64,000 nt of DNA, taken from positions 218,570,610 through 218,634,609 of the forward strand of contig NC_134276.1 of NCBI RefSeq assembly GCF_949628215.1, in the 5' to 3' direction. The notes under the pieces are model-generated. The model searched no databases, was not told the DNA's origin, and saw only the letters and a list, made by a program, of their open reading frames with translations. Made by a program: the position numbers and the translations under genes. Positions 26,576 through 39,500 of the stretch are shown in pieces; positions within the stretch are counted from its first letter, which is position 1, and each line of letters starts with the position of its first letter. The DNA is from Phalacrocorax aristotelis. Lineage: Eukaryota > Chordata > Aves > Suliformes > Phalacrocoracidae.

Positions 26576-27560
26576 CCCGCCCGGCTCCTCCCCCTCTCTC
26601 AGCCCCCCCCCTCCCCCCCCCCGCGGCGCGGCCCCATCCGCGGCCCCCCGCGCCCCCCCGCTCCCGCCCCCGCGCCCCGCCCGGCCGCGCTCCCCGCGCT
26701 CCCCGCGCAGCTCCGCAGTCCGGCGCAGCCCCGGCCGGGAGAAGATGGCGGATCGCGCCGAGATGTTCTCGCTCTCCACCTTCCACTCGCTCTCCCCGCC
26801 CGGCTGCAGGTGAGCCCGGCCCGCGGCGCGGCGGGGTGCGGTGCGCGGTGCGGGGTGGCTGCTCGGCGGGGGCCGGGGCACTGCGGTGCGGCGGGGCTGC
26901 CCTTCCCGGCGCACCGCCCTTGGCAGCGGCGCGGGGTGCCGGGGCCCGGCGGCGGCCTGGCGGGCCCGGACCCCCGCCCCGTCACCTTGGGATGCCGGGG
27001 CCGCTCCCGGGCGGGGGGGGATGGAACTGGGGGGGGGGGGGGGTGTCCCCTCTGCCACCCCCCCCTCCCGCCGAGCCCCCCGTTATGGGAGGGGCAGACC
27101 CCCCCTTCCCGGGCTCAGCCCCCCTCCTCCCCCCCCCGGCTCGGCCGTGCCCGGTGCCGCCGCATCCCGCCGCTGCGGGGGGATCCGCTGCCGCCGCCTC
27201 TTTGTCTCTCCCGCCGCGCCGCAGCGGCCCCCGGACGCGGCGGGGGATGCTCGGTGCTGGCACCAGGATCGGGCCCTTCTGGGCCCCGCAGGGCCCAGCG
27301 CCTGCGGGCGCGGGAGAAGGGGGGGGGGGTCGCTGGGCCCGCGAACCCCCGCAGGTGGCGGGCCCGGGGCTCGGTGGGGGCCCCGCAGCCTCCCCGGCTC
27401 CCGCCGAGGCCCGGCGCTCCCGAGGTCAAAGGAAAGCCGGTGCGTGCCGGAGGCTGCGCCCCGCAGCCCGCCCGCCCCCGCGGGAGCAGCGCCAGGGCCC
27501 GGCGGCACCCACGGCCGGTCACCTTACCGCAGGTCCCGCGGGACGCCGAGGCGCGGGGCC
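26576..27560 (+). promoter_or_regulatory. MAPK8IP2: CpG island and probable promoter of MAPK8IP2
   Basis: Dense CpG across the first exon and the start of intron 1, including GCCCCGCCC and CCCCGCCCC boxes before the ATG at 26745. No TATA box is seen. This is a typical CpG-island start of a neuronal housekeeping-style promoter. The exact transcription start cannot be read from the sequence. Confidence 0.7.
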
Positions 27561-30500
27561 ACGGCGCGTGGCGCCCCGCCATCCGCCAGGCCCCCCCGGT
27601 GGGTCCCTCGTCCCCGCTTCCCCGCACCTCGCCTGACCTTGGCAGGGCCCCCTCCGGGCTGGGGTCCCCAGGCGAGAGGTGGAGCGCGGGGCCGGACGGG
27701 GGCTGGGTGCGGGATGGGCTGGCTCGGTGCGGGGCCGTGGGACCCCGGCAGTGGGACGGGGAAGTGTGGGAGACGGCGGTGGGGGGCACCCGGGGAGCTG
27801 CGGTCCAAGGGAGTGCGTTGGGGGTGCGGGATGTGCCCTTGGTTGGTTCTGGCCTGTGCTGGGCAGGTCTCACGGCTGCTCCCCGGCAGCCCCCTCCCCG
27901 GCAGCCCCCTACCCCCAGCCACGCTGCACAGGGGGATCCCGGGGCGTCCCCCGCTTGCGGTGGTGCAGGGAGGGGAGAACACGGCCTCTGCTGTGGCTGC
28001 TCGTCTCCTTCCCGCCTCTCACCTGGGATCTGGGCCCCGGGCAGTTCTCTGGGGGTCTCGGCTGGGTCCTCCCCATTCAGCCCCCGAGCCCTCCCTGCAC
28101 CGTGTGGGGTCGGAGCAGGTCCCGGCATGTCCCTGCCCTTCGTTGTGGCTGATGCCTGGGCCAGGGACGTGTCCCAGTCGGGGGCTGTGAGGGACAGGCA
28201 AGGCTGGAGCCCCCCGGAGTCCCCCCGGCCCAACCCAGCCCTGCTCCTCTCCCCCCGGGGAGTTCAGTCCCCCTGGGACTGGACTCGCTGCTCCACCTCA
28301 TCTCCCTCTGCCCTTGTGCTCTGCAAGGGAGGGACGGCAGCATCCACGTCTGCTCCCCCCAGCCATCACCAGTCACCTCTTCGGCTCCCGCAGGAGCGCT
28401 TGGTCTCCGAGGTCCCCGACGGTGGCCCCAAGCCCTGGGCAGCACAGAGCCCCTTTGCGGGTGCCAAAGGGCCGGAGCGGTGACCGTGACCCCCCCAGCC
28501 CATGCCGTCTCCCCACCGGAGGGAAGGAGGCAGCCTGGGGAGTGGGGTGCTGCACCCCTGCACCAGCCGGGACAACCGGCTCAGATCCCTGGGGACGCCA
28601 TGACGGCGAGTGCACCCAGGTCTCGCCGAGCACACCCGCGACCCCCCTGGCGCCTGGCAGGGCCTGGTGAGGGAGGGCGAAGGCCCAGCCATTGCCGGCA
28701 CCCAGGGCGCAGCCCCCAGCGTGCCCTGGCCTGGCAGTGCCAGGTTCGGCGTGTGCCGGTTCAGTGGGGCCCCTGCAAGGGCCGAATCGGGACCATGCCC
28801 TTTCCAAGGAGGCCCCTGTGGAGGTGGCACCCAGCCCAGGGCTCGGTGGGGCTGATGGGGGTGGGACCCCCCTCACGGGAGGGGGAAGGAGAAGCTGGTA
28901 AAGGCGATGCGGCGGGGAGGGAGCGGTGTGGAAAGGCCGTGGTGCACAAGCGGCAGGGCCTCGGCAGGGGCTCCGGCGGGATGGATGGCTCTTGCCTCCC
29001 GGTCCGGGGTACCAGCCCTGGTGGGGGCTGCTGCAGGCTTGGCCGTGGGAGCCCTGGGTGCTGGTCACAGGCTTGGGGTAGGGGATGAGGCCCCTGAGGG
29101 TCAGCAACGACCTCCCTGAGGCCTCGTCCCTGCCCTGGGAGCGGCTGGGGGCTGGTGGGCATGGAGGGGGCTGGGGGCACATCTACTATCCTGGTCCCTG
29201 GCCTGTCCTTCTGGGAAAAGCCATTGCAGGAGAACCATTGCCAGGGCGAACTGTCCAGGGAGCTGGTCTGAAAATAATGAGGAAATTCAATCCTCCCGTG
29301 GCCTGCTCGGTCGTCACTCCCATCTCGGGAAGCCCGGCCCCCGGCAGCTCCCGTGCAAACACCGGTGTGCGTGCTGGTGTGCGTGCCCGTGGGCACCCCG
29401 GTGTGCACCCTGCTCCCCGTCCCCTGCGCGGCCCCCTTCCCAGCGCCCCAGGGCAGGTGATGTTGGGCCCCTTTGGGGTCCAGCTTTTGGCCGTCACCTG
29501 GTTTGGCCCCAGCCGCCCCGCTCCCCTCCTCCAGTCTGGCCCAGCTCAGGGACATGGCAAGGCGGAGGCGGTGGGGCTGGCCCAGGGCATATGGTGCCAG
29601 GTCCCTGCACACCCTGAGGTGCAGCATCCTAATGCCTCCTGCCCTTCCTGACCCCCCCTCTCAGTGTGCAGGGCTGGGGTGAGCTCCCCCCCTCCCCAAA
29701 ACGCTGCTCCACTTCAGCTCTGGCCCTCACTTGGGTGCTCCCCACCCGCACCTCCGCCCTGGCCGGCTGCGGTGTCCTGTGCAGCCATCGCAGGGACGGG
29801 ACGCCGTCCTTCCCGCCTGCCGCTCGTTACTGCTGTGTCCGAGGTGCCCATCGCTGTATCCCTGCACCCACAGCGATGCTGCTGCCTCTCCTCTGGCTGC
29901 AGCGGGGTCCCCAGGGGTGCCCTCGGGGAGGCCGTGGGACTGGGGCTGGCTCTTGCTGGGCAGCCCCATCCCACCGTGCCCCGCCCCAACTCGGGAGCAT
30001 CGTGACCTAGAAATTTCAGCCATGGTTTGTCATGGCAGTCACTCCCCGCAGAGGGGGGGAACGGCCTCCGCGGGCAGGCAGGAGCCCTGTGTGGGGCAGG
30101 GGGCCCCAGCCCTGCTAATGTGGGGCAGCCGTGCCATGCCGTGCCGCGCCATGCTGTGCTGCCCCAGTGTGCGTGTCCCCTCAGCCAGGACGAGGGCTGG
30201 TGGAGGAGTTGGTCTCCTGACTGAGGAGGGTCCAGGGGGTGCGGGAGCGGAGCCTGACCCGGGGTTTCCAGGACCACGGCAGGTCTCCATCCCAGGAGGA
30301 CTCATGGCTGTGCTGTCCCTGCCCTCCCCCTGCTCGCCCCCAGGGGGGTGCAGCCCATGTGGCAGCAGGAGGGTTCAACACCCCCCCCCTTGCTGGCAGC
30401 AGCCACCAATGTCCCCTCGGGCTGGGGAGACAGACTCTGCTCCCCTCCACCCCCAGGGCTCTGCTCCCCACTGCCCCCGGGGCTCCCCCACCCCTGGCCA

Positions 30501-33500
30501 GGGTCCAGGCTCTGGGGTCCAGCCCAGCCCCGTGCCCTGCTGCAGGCTGAGGTCGCGGTCCCACCGCCGGCCTTGGTGCTTTTGCCATAAATCTGCCAAT
30601 ATTTGATGCTGTCTCAGTGGCCTACTTCTGGGAATTATGTGATTTGGGGAAATCTTTTTCCCTGTGAAATGAGAGCAAGCGCCCGCCTTCTGTGCTGGGG
30701 TGAGGGGCTGGAAAAGGGGAGTTCGGGGTCAAAGCAGGGGTCAAAGCAGGGGAGGCAGGTCAGGTGGCAGCTGCTGCTCTGCGGGCTGTGACACACCCCC
30801 CCCCACTGCATAGGGGTCTGCTCCTGCTTCCAGCCGATCCTAGGACTGAGACCCCACTGAGGTCCCAGCGAGGCCCCAGACCCATCCCTGCCAGAGGACC
30901 CCCATGTGCCCTGGCCCACACTCCCTTGAGGCTGAGCTGTGGGAGGCCCTGGGTGTCCCCAGACCCCAGTGGGGTAGGCGTGGGCAGAGGGTCCCTGCCG
31001 GCACCCGGGTAATGCCGCACCTCCCACCTTAGAAAGCCACCAGAAACGTTTCATTTCCGTTTTCCGACACCAAATCCTGCCAAGAGTTGTCGTCTTTTTC
31101 CTTTTTTTTTTCCCCCTTTCCCTGCAGAAACCGCTGGTTTCCATGACACCCCTGTTCCCATCAGGAACGGCTCTGCTTGGTTTCTCTGACCGCCCTTAGC
31201 TCGGCCAGGGGCAGCCCCAGCTCTGCTTCAGGTTAAACCCAAAATTAAACCCCCAAGGCTCCAATAGCAGCCCTGGAGCACAGGTCACGCAGAGGCAGCG
31301 GCGGCAGCAGCCGTCCCCCCCCGCCTCAGCTCCAGCACGTGCCTTCGGTTTGGCTCGAGGGATTTTGCTGGGCCGGGAATCTGGGAGACAGATGTGCTGC
31401 CCACTACGGTGGTGGCCCCGGCACCTCTGCCCGGCCGGGGGCAGCGCGCGGCCGCGTGGCCCTGAGCTGTGCTTGGCTCTCATCGCCCCGGCACGAGGCC
31501 GGCGACAGTTTGTGGCGAGCCAGGCGGGAGGGCCCCGGGCACCGCTGCGGCCATCGCCCTCCCCATCGCCTCTGCCCTCCCCTGGCTCCCAGCACGGGGC
31601 TGAGCCCCGCGAGCGCACCACGCCAGGGCGGCCGGTGGTCCCGTGCCGGCACCATGGGTGGTGGTGTTCCGCCAGCACGTCCCTGCGGTGTTGTCTGGCC
31701 GGTGGTCCCGTGCCGGCACCATGGGTGGTGGTGTTCCGCCAGCACGTCCCTGCGGTGTTGTCTGGCCGGTGGTCCCGTGCCGGCACCATGGGTGGTGGTG
31801 TTCCGCCAGCACGTCCCTGCGGTGTTGCCTGGCCAGTGGTCCCGTGCCGGCACCCTGGGGTGATGGTGTTCCGCCAGCACGTCCCTGCGGTGTTGCCTGG
31901 CTGGTGGTCCCGTGCTGGCACCCTGGGTGGTGGTGTTACTATGCCAGCACGTGCCTGCGGTGCAGCTCGGCGCTTCGGGCCCTCATGGTGCTGCAGGGGG
32001 AGCAGGAGGCATTTCCCTGAGGTTCGTTGATGTGTTGCCCCTGCCCTGACGTCCCCGGCTCCTCTCCCCAGGCCCCCCCAGGACATCAGCCTGGAGGAGT
32101 TTGATGACGAGGACCTGTCGGAGATCACAGATGACTGCGGCATCGGGCTGAACTACGACTCGGACCACTATGAGAAGGTGCAGGAGCTGAGTGCCCCTGG
32201 GGATGTGGTGGCTGCTTGGGGCTGTGCCGGGGACGGCGGGGCCATTGGCCTGGCAAAGCCCCTCCTGGAGTGGGGGGGTGCCAGGGCCCCTATGCCAGGG
32301 TGCCATGGGGGTGCACTGCAGGGTGCAGGCAGGGTTCAGAGCCCAGACGCCCTCCCTGGCATGGCGAGGCACCATGGGGCCTCCCACCACCTCCGGCTGA
32401 GCCCCAGGAGGTGGCTGCAGGGAACACGGGTGGCTCAGCAGCCAGCCCCACGCTGGCCCCGCCAGCCGGCTGCCTGCCCGTGGCTCCGGTGGCTCCTGCT
32501 TATGCAGCTCATCCCACCTCTGCCCAGCACTGGGGGCATGGTGCTGGGGAACCAGGCAGGGGCCAGGCAGGCACGTGGGTAGGATGAAGCGCTGGGTGTT
32601 GAGGGCAGGACAGGCTGGGACAGACAGGCAGGGAGCTGGCAGAGCCAGGGGGATCCCTGGTCCTTGGCACAGAGCACTCCCCTCTGCTCAGAGCCCCCGT
32701 CCCGCTGGGGCAGGAGCGGAGGGGAGCAGAGGCGCTGCCAGCCCGGTGCTGGCAGAGCCGCTGGGGAGGATCGTGCTGCGGGTGTGCCATGGTGGGGAGT
32801 GGGACCGTGGCCGGGGTGGGGAGTGGGACCGTGGCCGGGGTGAGTGCGAGCACCGTAGCCACTAACCCGGTGCCGCATCCCTAGGACTGCCTGGTGCTGG
32901 AGCGCGGCGAGCAGCCGCACCCCGTCTGCACCTTCCAGGATGACTTCCAGGAGTTTGAGATGATCGATGACAACGAGGAGGAGGAGGAGGAAGAGGAGGA
33001 TGAGGAGGGCAACGAGCTGGAAGCTCCACCGTCCCCTTCAGCCTCACCCATCCCCTCGCCTGCTCTGGAGGACACACAGAAGCACCGGCCCACCACTCTC
33101 AACCTGACGGCCCCGGGCACCCAGGTGAGGGTGGGACAGCTGGGAGGGAGGGGTCCCTCCCTGCTCCGGGGTCTCTGCCCCCTGCACCCCAGGGCTGATA
33201 GAGGAGGAAAAACGGGGGCTCTGTGCGGTGCGGTGTGGAAAGGGGCCCCACAGGGCTTTGCCCAGGGGTGGGCTGAGGGCTGTGCCCATGCTGGGGTGGT
33301 GGGTGGGCACCAGGAGGGCAGGGACGGGCAAAGACGGCACCGGCTCCAGCTCCACAGTGAGGGGCTGAGCTGGGGACACTGGGGACGCGTCTGTGCGATG
33401 CCCAGCGGGGCCCCTGCACGCTCCCTGCCAGGCCCTGGCCTGGGGGACTGGGGGTCCAGTGGGCCCCATCCCAACGTGCAGGGCTCTGGGGTGAGCAGGG

Positions 33501-36500
33501 GGTCCAGGTCATCTGCGCATGGCAGGGGGCTGCAAGGTGCTGCGGGTGGTTGCAGGCACAGCGGGTGTCGTGGGCCGGCCCCATGCGTTGCACATGTACG
33601 TGCGTGGCTGCGTGTGCACGGGCGCACGCTGCGTCCCTCCTTTTCTAGCTGTGGAGCTGGGCTCGGGGGCTCCCCCCAGGGCAGGTGGGGTGGGGGGGTC
33701 CCCGCAGGCGTGGCACTCTGCGGGGGTGTCCCTGGGTCCCCGTGTCCCCGCGCGCACGCGTGTGCGGTGCCAGCCCCGCGCTGCTGCGCCGCCGCAGTGT
33801 GTGGGAAGCCGGTGCGGTGCTGCCTGCATCCGCCTGCGTTGCCATGGTGCTGGGGGGCTTTCAGGATTCTCAGCCCCCCCCCCTCCCGGGATGGCACCGC
33901 ACACTGCTGGGGCTGGGGGGAGCTGTCGGGGGGCTGGGGGTCCTGGCCAGGCTGGTGCCGGAGGGTGACAAAGCCCCAGGGCTCTCCCCCTGAGCCTGCC
34001 AGCCCTGACCCGCTGCACCCCGGCGGGATGCGCCGGCAAAGCCGGATCGTGCTGGCCACCCTGATCCATTGTCCCTCAGGGTGTAAGCGGAGCCCATGGC
34101 GGTGGCCGGATCCGGCCCCCATCGGTGTGCCCGGGTTGCAAATCCTGGTAATCCCTGCTCTGGCCCGTTTGCACCGGTCCTGGGAGGAGGCAAGACCCTG
34201 GTCCTGGGGTGCCATGTCCCTCCCCAGCACCCATCCTGGGGCTGCAGCACAGCCCATGCAACGCCTGACCCTCCCCACTGTGCCAGGCCCCCACCACCCT
34301 CCCCGCCGCCGCGCTCCTGCATGCCCCACAGCACGTGGCGCCAGTCCCACTCACTAATCTCCCGCTCGGCGGGATTATCGCTGCCTGTGCTTCCCGCCGG
34401 GACTAATCCGCAGCTGCCGCTGCACCGGATGAGGAAGCCGTGGCCTTGCCGGCTCCTGCCCACACTGCGGGCCGGCGGCTCTTTGGGGGAGGCAGTGGGG
34501 TCCCGCTCACTGGGGTCAGGCTCTGCTCTCGGGGGGGCACAGCACAGCAGGGCCTTGTGCTGGGGGTCCCGTGGGGACAGCCCCGGTGCCGGTGGGTCCC
34601 CTGCCGGGGGGGTGTCGGTGGGGCGCTGTGGGACGGGCAGCGTGCCGTCCCTCGGTCCCGCTCTGCGGCATGCAGGCTGGGCAGGGGAGCTGGGGACGTG
34701 GCGGCCCTAATCCGGCTAAGCCCCAGGGCACGTGGCCTGGGTGCTGCCAAACTGGTGGGGAGCACTGAGCCGTGCTGAGGGGTGTCCCCAGGCTGGTCTG
34801 GCCCTGGTTGGTGCCCCAGTGTCCCTGTGCAGCCCCTGCTGGGTTCACTGCCTGCCCCCCTCTTGCTGGGTCCCCAAATGCCCCTTGGGCCCCATCCCTG
34901 GGCTTGGCCACCCCATGTCCCCTCCCCAGGGCTCACCCACCCACCCACCCCGGCTCTGCTCTTCCCCCAGGACTCCCTGAACAACAATGGCAGCTTCCCA
35001 CCGCCCGCTCACCGCACCACCTGGCAGGACGCCCTTCTCCACTCCTCCTCCTCCTCCTCTTCCTCACACATTGGTGAGCACGGGATGGGGATGGGTACCT
35101 GCTCTGGAGCGGAGCTGTGGGGCAGGGGCTGGTGCTGGGGTGAGCTCCTGCCCGGGGGTCCCACAACTGTCCCCCTTAAAGCCTGGCGGGGCTTTTCACC
35201 CCGGCGCGGGGGGCGAAGGGCTGACGCGGGGCTCTGCCTTCCCTTGCAGGACACTCGTCTCCCCACGCCTGCATCCAAGATGGACCCTGCCTGGAAAGCC
35301 CGAAGGGGCCGAGCCCCGGGGGGGCCGGGCAGGCCCCCACCTCGCTGCAGCCCTCCCACTTTGACTCGCAAGGCAACAGCCACGAGTCCCTGGCACATGG
35401 TAACCCATCGCCCCCGAGAGCTGGGGAAGATTATAACATGAATATCATCTCCTCTGCGCTTCGAGCACCGCACTCCCCATCGCACCTCTGCCAGCTGCCC
35501 CCTGAACCGTCTCTCTCTCCAACAGGGCCTGCGGCTCCCCACGGCCCCCCCGCCGGCCCCGACTCGGGCTCGCCGCCCCAGGCCCCCGCGGCTGCCGACA
35601 GCCGCCGTGCCCCGCCAAAGCAGGAAGCGGCCGGTGGCCGGGAGAGGCTGGCGCCCGGCGAAGGGGGCGGCCTGAGGGCCGGGAGCCCGGGGTCCCCTGC
35701 GGCCCCCCGCGAGCAGCCTGGCTCCCCGCGGCCCCGGGAGGAGCCGGCGGCTGGGGCCGTCGCCGAGCGGCACGATGGGCAGGGGGCCCGGCTGCCGGGC
35801 GCCTACGCGTGCCCTGCGGGGCCAGCAGAGCTGCTCAGCTCCGACGGGGAGGGTCCCCAGCCCGGCCGGGCGGCCAGTGTGCGTGGGCACCCCTCGGGCT
35901 CCTCGGAGACCACCTCGCCCTCCTCGGACCCCGGCATCGAGGCCGACCTCACCAGCAGGACCGCCAAGCCCTTCCTGCCGGGCAGCCGGCACAGCGAAGA
36001 CCTCAGCTCGCCCGGCTCCGACTCAGATGTGGAGGGGGAGATCGAGGCAGCCTTCGCCGGTGGGCGCCTGGTCAGCAACATGATCTCCTCCATCTCGGAG
36101 ACGGAGCTGGATCTGAGCAGTGACAGCAGCAGCGGCAGGTCCTCCCACCTCACCAACTCCATCGAGGAGGCCAGCTCGCCCACCTCGGAGGCTGAACTGG
36201 AGACGGAGCTGGAGGCACCCGGCCTGATGGGCATCAAGGACTCCCTGCTGCTGGACAAGGGCAAGGAGGAGGAGGAGGAGACCCTGGAGAGGGAGCTCCC
36301 GGAGCACGGCGTGGTGAGGCGGGAGAGCCTGGTGGAGCTGAAGATGGAGGGCTACTATGACAGCCTGAACCCGGCAGACTCCTCCGTGCCCGTGAGCCAG
36401 ACGGACATCTCTGCCTCCAGCCCCCTGGACCTGAAGATCGACCCAGACCACAGCCTGGAGAGCATCCGGCGCTCCTTCTACCTGCCCGTGGGGCCCAAGC

Positions 36501-39500
36501 TGATGCCCGAGGCAGACGAGGAGGACAACAGCGAGTATGACTCCGACTCGGAGTCGGAGCCTGACCTGAGCGAGGACTCGGACTCACCCTGGCTGCTCAG
36601 CAACCTCGTCAACAAGATGATCTCGGAGGGCTCCTACCCCATCAAGTGCCCGGACGAGTGCTTCCAGCAGACCCACTCGCTCTGCGACACCATCTCCCCG
36701 GCCTCTGACCTGGAGCCCGAGATCCTGAGCGAGGCGCTGGATGGGGAGCCCGGCTCGCGGGACTCCCCGATGGGCGCGGGGGAGCCGGCCGCCCTGCCCC
36801 GCTGCCAGCGCGCCATCGAGCTGGTGGACATGGAGACGCTGCGCAGCTCCCTCCAGCGCGCCGAGGACGAGCGGGCCCTGGGCGCTGGGACAGAGCCGGC
36901 GCCGGAGCCGCCCGCCGAGGAGCCGGGCCCCTTCCTCTTCCTGAGCAACCCCACGAACGACACCATCGCGCCCGTCTTCCCGGGGCGCCCCGTCACCCTC
37001 GACCGGCTGGGCACCTCTGAGGTCTTGGCCACCTTCGGCTGCCGCCCCGGGCCGCCCCGCACCCCGCCGCGTGCCTCCCCTGGGACCGAGGCTGCCGCTG
37101 GGGAGCCCCGCACCACCACGGCGCCACTGGCCACCGGCCCGGAGGACTGGGCCATCGACAGGGACCTGGACTCGGGCGTCCTGGAGGCCGACGACATGAT
37201 CGATGACGTCCGGTTAGCGTCCCGGGGGCAGAGCCCCGACGCCGTCCCGCCAGCCCTGGACGTCTCCACCGCCAAGACCAACCGCGGCTTCACCATGGCC
37301 TACTCCCCAGACGAGGACGAGGCGCCCTACCTGAAGGGCTCCCCCTTCCCCGAGGACCCGCTGCGGGGAAGCTTCGGGGGGGATCTGCCGCCTGCCCCCA
37401 GGGCGCTGGAGCCGCAGGCACTGGACGAGTCCCTGGCCTACGACTCGGTGAAGTACACGCTGGTGGTGGACGAGCACACGCAGCTGGAGCTGGTGAGCCT
37501 GCGGCGCTGCACCTCGGTGCTGAGCGACGACAGCGACCTGCTCCGCGCTTGCGACCGCTGTGACCTGGAGGATGAGGCGACCTTTGGGGACGGGCTGGTG
37601 GCCCCCGATGCCCACAGCTCCTCCGAGGACTCGTCCCCCGAGGCCGACCTGCAGTTCTCCAAGAAGTTCCTCAACGTCTTCGTCAACAGCACCTCCCGCT
37701 CCTCCAGTAAGTGACCTGTGCCATGCCGTGCCGTCCCGGGCTGCTCTGCATGCTGTCGGCGGGCTGGCTGACCTCCGCCGTCCTGCCTCAGCCATCCTGG
37801 CCGTGGCATCATCCCTGCGTGGCGCGGCGCGGCAGGGGTGGGGTGGCTGCGGGGGGTGTGGGGCTGGACCCAAAGGCTGTGGGCTCTCCCCCATGGGGCT
37901 GCGAGGTTTCGTTGGGCAGCCCATCCCCAACACGCCTTTGCACCAGTGGCCTGTGGGGTCCTCAGCCCTGGCTGCTGGGTGAGGGGCACAGGGCCAGGGG
38001 CTCAGTGGGACCTCCCAAAGAGGGGCTTGAGCCCATGGGTGATGGCCATCTGCCCCCCTCACCCCGAGGGTCCTGCAGCCACCCAGGGTGGGCACGCCCC
38101 GTGCAGAGGGGTGGGAGCTGCCCCCCAGCCCCCCAGCAGCCTCTTCCTCCACAGGCACAGAGTCCTTCGGGCTGTTCTCGTGCATGGTGAACGGGGAAGA
38201 GCGGGAGCAAACCCACCGGGCCGTCTTCAGGTGAGCAGCGAGTCCCGCCATGCTGTGCTGGCCGTGGCTACGGTCCCAGGCACCTCGGGGGGTCTCGCAG
38301 GACCCCCTCTCCCACAGCTCTGCCCCTCCTGCCCACGTCCTCCTTCTGGCTGTCCGTCCCCCAGGTTCATCCCCCGCCACGAGGACGAGCTGGAGCTGGA
38401 TGTGGACGACCCCATCCTGGTGGAGCTGGAGGAGGATGACTACTGGTACCGGGGCTACAACATGCGGACGGGGGAGAGGGGCATCTTTCCCGCTTTCTAC
38501 GCCCACGAGGTCGTCGGCCAAGCCAGGGACGCCATCGGTAGGAGCCTGCGGGGTCCCCCAGGGCCGTGCAGGAGTGGCGGGGGACGTGGGGGGCATGGGG
38601 GGGCTTGGGGTGCCGTCTCCTTGTCCCCTCTCCCCGCACAGGCCTGAAGAGGAACCCGTGCTGGGTGGAGCGGTTCAACGTGCAGTTCCTGGGGCTCGGT
38701 GGAGGTGCCGTACCACCAGGGCAACGGCATCCTCTGTGCCGCCATGCAGAAGGTGAGCCCGAGGGTGGGGGGGCGGTGGCGTGGCCCCCTCCTCGCCGTG
38801 CCGGCACGAGCTCCGCCCTCACACCCCCACCCCGTACCCCAGATTGCCACCACAGGAAGCTGACGGTGCACCTGCGCCCGCCGGCCAGCTGCGACCTGGA
38901 GATCACGCTGCAGGGCACAAGCTCATCCTGACCGTCACCGAGTACAGCCGGGACGAGGAGGTGAGGGGCACAGGTGGGCGGGGGGGCTGGGCACCTGCCC
39001 TGCTGCGAGCTGGGCGCCCACACCTCGGCCCCACCTTCTCTTCCAGTTTGAGCGCTGCAGCCACTTCTTCCAGATGAAGAACATCTCCTTCTGCGGGTGC
39101 CACCCCCGGAACAGCTGGTGAGACCCCCTTCTCCCACAGCCCCCCAGGCCCTCCCAGCCCCAAGGGACCCATCCCTCCCTCCCCTGCCTGGGGGAACGCA
39201 CACCCCTGCGGTGCCGCAGCACGGTCCCCCTGCCCAGTCGCCACCCCAGCACGGCTGCCCCAGCCCAGGGCCCCAGTGGGTGTCCCTTCCGCAGAGCCCC
39301 CCCACGGCTGCTGGGCTGCCCCACGGTGCAGCAGTGGGGTGTCCCCTGCCTCACCCTGCCCTCCCCTGCAGCTACTTTGGGTTCATCACCAAGCACCCGG
39401 TGCTGAGCCGCTTCGCCTGCCACGTCTTCGTCTCCCAGGAATCCATGAGGCACGTCGCCGAGTGCGTCGGGTAAGATGGGGATGGGGACGGGGGGCGGCA

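Noticed and set aside
26276-27058. Minus-strand frame opposite the MAPK8IP2 promoter
   Set aside because: Made of the C-rich repeat and the CpG island; Gly/Arg-rich low complexity.
37214-38596. 460-codon minus-strand frame opposite JIP2 exons
   Set aside because: It is the shadow of the JIP2 coding sequence, whose plus-strand frame has conserved SH3 and neighbouring motifs.
38642-38960. MAPK8IP2 as a pseudogene
   Set aside because: Introns, splice sites and all other exons are intact and conserved; three single-base indels in one small GC-rich area fit sequencing error better.
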